From Stappia indica (GTDB lineage Bacteria > Pseudomonadota > Alphaproteobacteria > Rhizobiales > Stappiaceae), in contig NZ_JAIVMG010000021.1 in the NCBI RefSeq assembly GCF_020177335.1, positions 1 to 35,836 on the forward strand: 35,836 nt of DNA, read 5' to 3'. Below are positions 31,944 to 35,836 of the stretch, in pieces; within the stretch, counting starts at the first letter, position 1; every line of letters begins with the position of its first letter. The notes beneath the pieces were generated by a model. That model did not search any database. It saw nothing but the letters and a program-made list of their open reading frames with translations, and had not been told where the DNA came from. Position numbers and translations under genes: made by a program.

Positions 31944-33074
31944 ATGCAGCCTGGTTGGGCGATCGGATTGATGACCGGAACGGTCCTCGACGGTCACATC
32001 GACATCGCCATGATCCGCACCGACGGCGAGACCATCGCCGAATTCGGCCCCTGGACCCTTGCTCCCTACCCTGCGGAGCTGCGCGCCCTCTTGATCGAAA
32101 CCCTGCGCGCCGCCGGAAAATGGGCGTTCGACGGCCCCGATCCGGCGATCTTCGCCGAGGCGGAACAGGCCCTGACCCTGGCGCAATCGGAAGCGGTCGC
32201 CGCCTTTCTGGAGCGGGAGGGCATCCGCCCCGCCGACATCGCCGCCGTCGGGTTCCACGGCCAGACGGTGCTGCACCGCGCGCCCGCTCCCGGACGCCCC
32301 GGCCAGACCCGGCAACTGGGCGACGGCGCCGCCATGGCGCGGCATCTGGGCATTCCGGTGGTCAACCGCTTCCGCGACGACGACATGGCCGCGGGCGGAC
32401 AGGGGGCGCCGCTGTCGGCGGTCTATCACGCCGCCCTGCTGCGCCGGATCGAGGCCGATGGCGATACCGCCGTGCTCAATCTCGGCGGCGTGGCCAACAT
32501 CACCTGGTGCGGCGACGATGGCACGCCGGTCGCCTTCGACACCGGGCCCGCGAACGCCCCGATCAACGACTGGGTGGTGCGCCACGGGCTCGGCGACATG
32601 GACCGCGATGGGCTGATTGCCGCCTCCGGCACCGTCGATGAGGCGCGGCTCTCCGAGCTGCTGACCCATCCCTATCTCAGCGCCCCCTATCCCAAGTCGC
32701 TCGACCGGAACGACTTCCGCCACACCATGGCCGACGGGCTGGCCGCCGCCGACGGCGCCGCCACCCTGACCGCCTTTTCCGCTGCTGCTGTCGGCCGGGC
32801 GCTCGACCTTCTGCCCCGGCGCCCGAGCCGGCTGATCGTCTGCGGTGGCGGGCGCCGCAATCCGGAGCTGATGCGCGCCATCGGCAAGCGCGCCGGGGTG
32901 CGCGCGGTGCCGGCCGAGGAGGTCGGCTGGCGCGGCGACGCGATCGAGGCTGAGTGTTTCGCCTTTCTGGCGATGCGCAGCCTGCGCGCGTTGCCGATCA
33001 GCTTTCCGCTGACCACGGGCGTCGCCCGGCCCTTGCCCGGTGGCCGGCTGCATCCGATCCGCTCCGCCGCCTGA
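31944..33074 (+). CDS. anmK: Anhydro-N-acetylmuramic acid kinase AnmK
   Basis: A 376-residue kinase that converts 1,6-anhydro-MurNAc to MurNAc-6-phosphate during recycling of peptidoglycan turnover products. The ATP-binding opening reads [24 protein letters not shown], the variant usual in rhizobia, where most bacteria have GTSMDG. Also present are [54 protein letters not shown] (with the Asp/Gln catalytic stretch), [21 protein letters not shown] and the C-terminal [17 protein letters not shown] at 31944 has GAGGAG eight bases upstream. The next gene encodes a DUF1402 envelope protein possibly related to murein, so a shared wall theme is plausible. Confidence 0.96.
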   Translation: MQPGWAIGLMTGTVLDGHIDIAMIRTDGETIAEFGPWTLAPYPAELRALLIETLRAAGKWAFDGPDPAIFAEAEQALTLAQSEAVAAFLEREGIRPADIAAVGFHGQTVLHRAPAPGRPGQTRQLGDGAAMARHLGIPVVNRFRDDDMAAGGQGAPLSAVYHAALLRRIEADGDTAVLNLGGVANITWCGDDGTPVAFDTGPANAPINDWVVRHGLGDMDRDGLIAASGTVDEARLSELLTHPYLSAPYPKSLDRNDFRHTMADGLAAADGAATLTAFSAAAVGRALDLLPRRPSRLIVCGGGRRNPELMRAIGKRAGVRAVPAEEVGWRGDAIEAECFAFLAMRSLRALPISFPLTTGVARPLPGGRLHPIRSAA

Positions 33075-33251
33075 CCGGCAAGGCGTGTTTCGGCGGCCAT
33101 GGGCTTGTCTGGCTGGGAGCAATACAGGCCAGAGATATCGCCCGAAATCATGGTGCGTAGAACCTTCCGAAGCGGGCAAGTCTCCCTCGCGGGACTTGCC
33201 CCGCCACGGAAAGAATGTGTATCTGCTCTAGAAAATTGGCAGGAGCCTTGG

Positions 33252-34268
33252 ATGGCCTTCTTCGTTTCCCTTGTTTCACGCTGGCGCGCGGCATCCCGGA
33301 CCGCCTTGGCCTGTCTGGCGATTGCCTCCGCCTGCGCCCTGCCGGCCGGCACTCTGCCGCTCGTGGGCGCGGAAGTGGCTCAGGCGGCCACCGCCGTTCC
33401 TGCCGGCAATCGCAACAAGAGACAGCCGAAGATCCCCTTTGCCTCGGCCCGCCGCACGGCGGCCGGCAAGTCCAGCTATGATGCCAAGTTCGACCGCGTC
33501 GTCGCCGTGCTGCGCCGGGACACCAGCCTGATCCGCAACATCAAGAAGGTATCCAAGCGCTACAAGATCGACCCGGTGCACATGCTGGGGGCCATCGTCG
33601 GCGAGCATACCTACAACTACGACAGCCTCGACAGCGCCCAATCCTACTACATCAAGGCGCTGGCCTATACGGGCGTGCGGATCGAATTCTCGCTGGGCGG
33701 CGAGCATGTGCTGGATTTCGTGAAACGTCCGCAGTTCGACCGATGCAACAAGGGCAAGAAGGACAGCAACACCCTGTGGAGCTGTTACCAGCGCTCCTGG
33801 CAGTCGCATTTTCGCGGCAAGGCCGTCGACGGCACGCGCTTTCCCAACAAGAATTTCAACGAGGCGTTCTTCCAGCCGCTGTTCGCCGGCCAGAGCTTCG
33901 GCCTCGGTCAGCTCTCGCCTCTCACCGTGCTGAAGATGAGCGACCAGGTCGCCAGCACCAGCGGTTTCAGCAAGCTGACGGCCCGCGATGCCCAGGCGAT
34001 CTACCGCGCGGCGATGGACCCGAACAAGTCGCTGCACTACATGGCCGCCGTGCTGCGTGACGCGATCAACGCCTATCGCACGGTGGGCGGCGTCGACATC
34101 TCCGGCAACCCCGGATTGACCGCGACGCTCTACAATCTCGGCGACCCCTGGGCGCGCGCCAGCCAGTACCGCCGCCGCAAGGCCGCCGGCAAGGCCCGCT
34201 GGCCCTCGGAAAACTACTACGGCTGGCTGGTCAATTCCCGGCTCGATGTCCTCAAGAGCCTGCTCTGA
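33252..34268 (+). CDS. DUF1402-family exported protein (transglycosylase-like)
   Basis: A 338-residue protein with a clear signal peptide: basic start, hydrophobic core (TALACLAIASACALPAGTLPLVG) and an AQAA-type cleavage site near residue 46. The mature part matches DUF1402: IRNIKKVSKRYKIDPVHMLGAIVGEHTYNYDSLDSAQSYYIKAL, FVKRPQFDRC, FRGKAVDGTRFPNKNFNEAFFQPLFAGQSFGLGQLSPLTVLKM, LTATLYNLGDPWARA and the ENYYGWLVNSRLDVLKSL end. The GEHTYN glutamate and the later FGLGQLSPLTVL and TATLYNLGDP segments recall the Glu, GxxQ and YNxG motifs of lytic transglycosylases, so a murein-cleaving activity is a reasonable inference. ATG at 33252 has AGGAG six bases upstream; in-frame starts from 33099 would bury the signal peptide. 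Confidence 0.9.
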   Translation: MAFFVSLVSRWRAASRTALACLAIASACALPAGTLPLVGAEVAQAATAVPAGNRNKRQPKIPFASARRTAAGKSSYDAKFDRVVAVLRRDTSLIRNIKKVSKRYKIDPVHMLGAIVGEHTYNYDSLDSAQSYYIKALAYTGVRIEFSLGGEHVLDFVKRPQFDRCNKGKKDSNTLWSCYQRSWQSHFRGKAVDGTRFPNKNFNEAFFQPLFAGQSFGLGQLSPLTVLKMSDQVASTSGFSKLTARDAQAIYRAAMDPNKSLHYMAAVLRDAINAYRTVGGVDISGNPGLTATLYNLGDPWARASQYRRRKAAGKARWPSENYYGWLVNSRLDVLKSLL

Positions 34269-34323
34269 CGAACGGCGGCCCACGGGGACACCCGCAGGCC
34301 ACCGGAAAAGTGCTTTCGCGACG

Positions 34324-34983
34324 TTACCGCAGGAACGGGTTGGTCTTGCGCTCGTGACCGAGGCTGGAGGCCGGCCCATGGCCCGGCAGGAAGGTGACAT
34401 CGTCACCGAGCGGCAAGAGCTTTTCCCGGATCGAACGGATCAGGGTGTCATGGTCCCCGCCCGGCAGGTCGGTCCGTCCCACCGATCCGGCAAACAGCAC
34501 ATCGCCGGATAGGGCGAACTTCAGCTCCGGATCAAAATAGACGAGATGTCCTGGCGCATGTCCCGGGCAATGCAGCACCTGAAACGCCCGCCCGGCGATC
34601 GAAAGGTCATCCCCCTCATCGAGCCACTGATCCGGCGTGACCGCACGCACCCCCTCGACGCCGAACTGGCGCGCCTGCGCCTCGACCTGGTCGATCAGCA
34701 TCTGGTCCGCCCGATGCGGCCCGACAACCGGAACCCCGAGCCGCTCGGCCAGGTCCGTCGCCCCACCGATATGATCGATATGCCCGTGGGTCAGGACGAT
34801 CTTCTCGACCGACACCCCGTTCTCGGCAATGACCTGAAGGATCCGCTCCACATCGCCGCCCGGGTCGATCACCGCACCGACCTTGCTGTCCAGGTCGAAC
34901 ACCAGCGAGCAATTCTGCTGGAACGCCGTCACGGGAATCACGACCACCTGGATCGGCGGCTCGGCTGCGGCTGTGTCGGACAT
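34324..34983 (-). CDS. Metallo-beta-lactamase-fold hydrolase (glyoxalase II-like)
   Basis: A 219-residue cytoplasmic hydrolase. Metal-binding motifs are all present: LTHGHIDHIGG (HxHxDH), HCPGHAPGHLVYF, the bridging aspartate in ALSGDVLFAGSVGRTDLPGGDHDTLIRSI and the final FLPGHGPASSLGHERKTNP. This is the group often annotated YcbL-like, with thioesterase or glyoxalase II-type activity; the exact substrate is open. ATG at 34983 with GGGGAG seven bases upstream gives the family start. It is convergent with the DUF1402 gene, 55 bases apart, and no clear terminator was seen between them. Confidence 0.92.
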   Translation of the reverse strand: MSDTAAAEPPIQVVVIPVTAFQQNCSLVFDLDSKVGAVIDPGGDVERILQVIAENGVSVEKIVLTHGHIDHIGGATDLAERLGVPVVGPHRADQMLIDQVEAQARQFGVEGVRAVTPDQWLDEGDDLSIAGRAFQVLHCPGHAPGHLVYFDPELKFALSGDVLFAGSVGRTDLPGGDHDTLIRSIREKLLPLGDDVTFLPGHGPASSLGHERKTNPFLR

Positions 34984-35463
34984 GTGAAGCTCCCCTTGGC
35001 TGGTGCGGGCGCCAAACGCCGCCCGTTGATTGCAACCGTGTCGGCACGACCGCAAAAGCGTCTTACCCAGTCCGCCACAAGGTGACAACCGCCAGCGCAC
35101 AACGCCTCGTTTGTTCCTCGGCAAATTGGCGGATAGTCAGCCGATCCCATCGGGGGTCCCGTAGCGGAGCCGACAATCGGCACACGGTTTCTCTCGGTTT
35201 TTCTTGCCCGGACGCCGGTTCCGACCATATGATACGCGCGCGGTTGGTGGCTCCGGAACGATTTCCTGTGTACCGGACGAAATGGGGTTGTACGTCTCGG
35301 CGAATAGTATGGTCAGTGGCAGAAACTCCGGTCGCGAACAGTGGGTGTCGACCGCAAACAAAACCAGGCGTTGCAATGTTCGTGGTGGTGGAACCTTGCA
35401 ACAAGCCATGAGATTGAACAGCGAGCCCACCGGACCAGCGGGCTCAAACAAGGTGATTTTGAT
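34984..35463. other. Divergent intergenic region and long leader of the last gene
   Basis: These 480 bases have no supported gene. They include a candidate promoter (35203-35231) and a leader of about 225 bases with two hairpins: GTTGCAA/TTGCAAC (35370-35376 with 35396-35402) and GAGCCC/GGGCTC (35423-35428 with 35440-35445). The second sits just upstream of the ribosome site of the last gene. The remainder shows nothing recognisable. Confidence 0.5.
35203..35231 (+). promoter_or_regulatory. Candidate promoter of the Gly/Arg-rich gene
   Basis: CTTGCC (35203-35208), exactly 17 bases, CATATG (35226-35231): a good match to the alphaproteobacterial pattern CTTGAC-N17-CTATAT. A start near 35238 would give a leader of roughly 225 nt. 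Confidence 0.55.
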
Positions 35464-35836
35464 ATGAATGACTGGCGTTCGGACAATCGTCGGCAGGGCA
35501 AACGGCGCGGCGGTTCGAAGGACTTTGGTGACGATTTCGACGAGTTTGGCGGCGGCTCCAATCACGGCAAGCGCAACAAGCCGGAGCGCGGCGGACGCCG
35601 CGATGCATTCGGCGAAGCGGGCTGGGCCGAGCCGCCGATTCCGGATGCGCCCTTCCCCACGGAGGGACGCCCGCAGACGGGCGGTCGCGGTCCCCGCTCC
35701 TTCGGCGACGATCGCGGCGGCGAAGGCCGGCGCGGCCCGGGTGGAGGCAGCTATGGCGGCCAGCGTGCCGGCGGTGATGGCGGTCCACGCGGTGGCGGCT
35801 ATGGCGGTCCGCGCGGTGGCGGCGACGGCGGCCCAC
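35464..35836 (+). CDS. Gly/Arg-rich protein, probably cold-shock-domain or other RNA-binding protein (partial, C-terminus outside window)
   Basis: The first 124 residues of a gene cut by the right edge. The sequence begins MNDWRSDNRRQGKRRGGSKDFGDDFDEFGGG and then becomes increasingly Gly/Arg-rich, ending in repeats of GGPRGGGYGG. Such RGG-type tails or heads bind RNA. In rhizobia a cold-shock-domain protein with a disordered Gly/Arg-rich N-terminus is common, and the long structured leader fits that class, but the decisive domain is not in the window. An RNA helicase or single-strand-binding protein is not excluded. ATG at 35464 has AAGGTGA eight to nine bases upstream. The minus-strand reading here is Arg/His low complexity and is a shadow. 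Confidence 0.7.
   Translation, partial: MNDWRSDNRRQGKRRGGSKDFGDDFDEFGGGSNHGKRNKPERGGRRDAFGEAGWAEPPIPDAPFPTEGRPQTGGRGPRSFGDDRGGEGRRGPGGGSYGGQRAGGDGGPRGGGYGGPRGGGDGGP

Overview
The window looks like chromosomal core sequence from a GC-rich alphaproteobacterium of the order Hyphomicrobiales (Rhizobiales), possibly near the Stappia/Labrenzia/Pannonibacter group; the genus is a guess. The evidence is gene order and family content: yqeY-dnaG-rpoD, carA...carB-greA, and lrp-ELM1-trxB-lsrB followed by tandem AbcR-type small RNAs. Several families are also typical of this order (DUF1402, the AnmK variant with a GTVLDG motif, DUF3775).

Layout. 1-915 (-) is the N-terminal part of a TonB/TolA-like Pro/Glu-rich membrane protein that runs off the left edge. 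1022-6118 (-) is a macromolecular-synthesis cluster: yqeY, dnaG and rpoD, closed by a clear intrinsic terminator. 6359-14359 (+) holds carA, carB and greA. carA and carB are separated by about 2.9 kb containing a MerR-type regulator, an AraC-type regulator and a small HTH protein, plus a markedly AT-rich island. 14518-18706 holds a divergent Lrp/AsnC regulator and ELM1-like gene, then trxB and the LysR regulator LsrB/VtlR. Next come two near-identical tandem small RNA genes, each with its own promoter, a shared upstream palindrome and its own terminator; these match the AbcR1/AbcR2 locus of rhizobia and Agrobacterium. 18730-27275 is mostly minus strand: msrP, an EF-G-like GTPase, an intergenic mosaic of covarying palindromes, an aspartate/prephenate aminotransferase, a glyoxalase-related protein coupled to a MATE exporter, and a PAS-only protein. 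27630-34268 is plus strand: two overlapping small membrane-protein genes, DUF3775, a 44-residue membrane protein, an EamA transporter, a DUF1624 membrane protein, DUF1993, anmK and a DUF1402 wall-associated protein. 34324-34983 (-) is a glyoxalase-II-like metallo-beta-lactamase-fold hydrolase. 35464-35836 (+) is the Gly/Arg-rich start of a gene that leaves the window, probably a cold-shock-domain or other RNA-binding protein, with a long structured leader.

Themes. Most genes are housekeeping: replication and sigma factor, carbamoyl phosphate synthesis, thioredoxin and methionine-sulfoxide redox repair, and murein recycling. The least ordinary elements are the tandem sRNA locus with its candidate LsrB operator, the palindromic mosaic at 22169-22475, the AT-rich island at 8380-8530, the EF-G-like GTPase lacking the switch-II histidine, and several uncharacterised small membrane proteins. 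No tRNA, rRNA, CRISPR array, insertion sequence or prophage was seen. Long open frames opposite rpoD, dnaG, carB and fusA2 were judged to be shadows of high-GC codon use.
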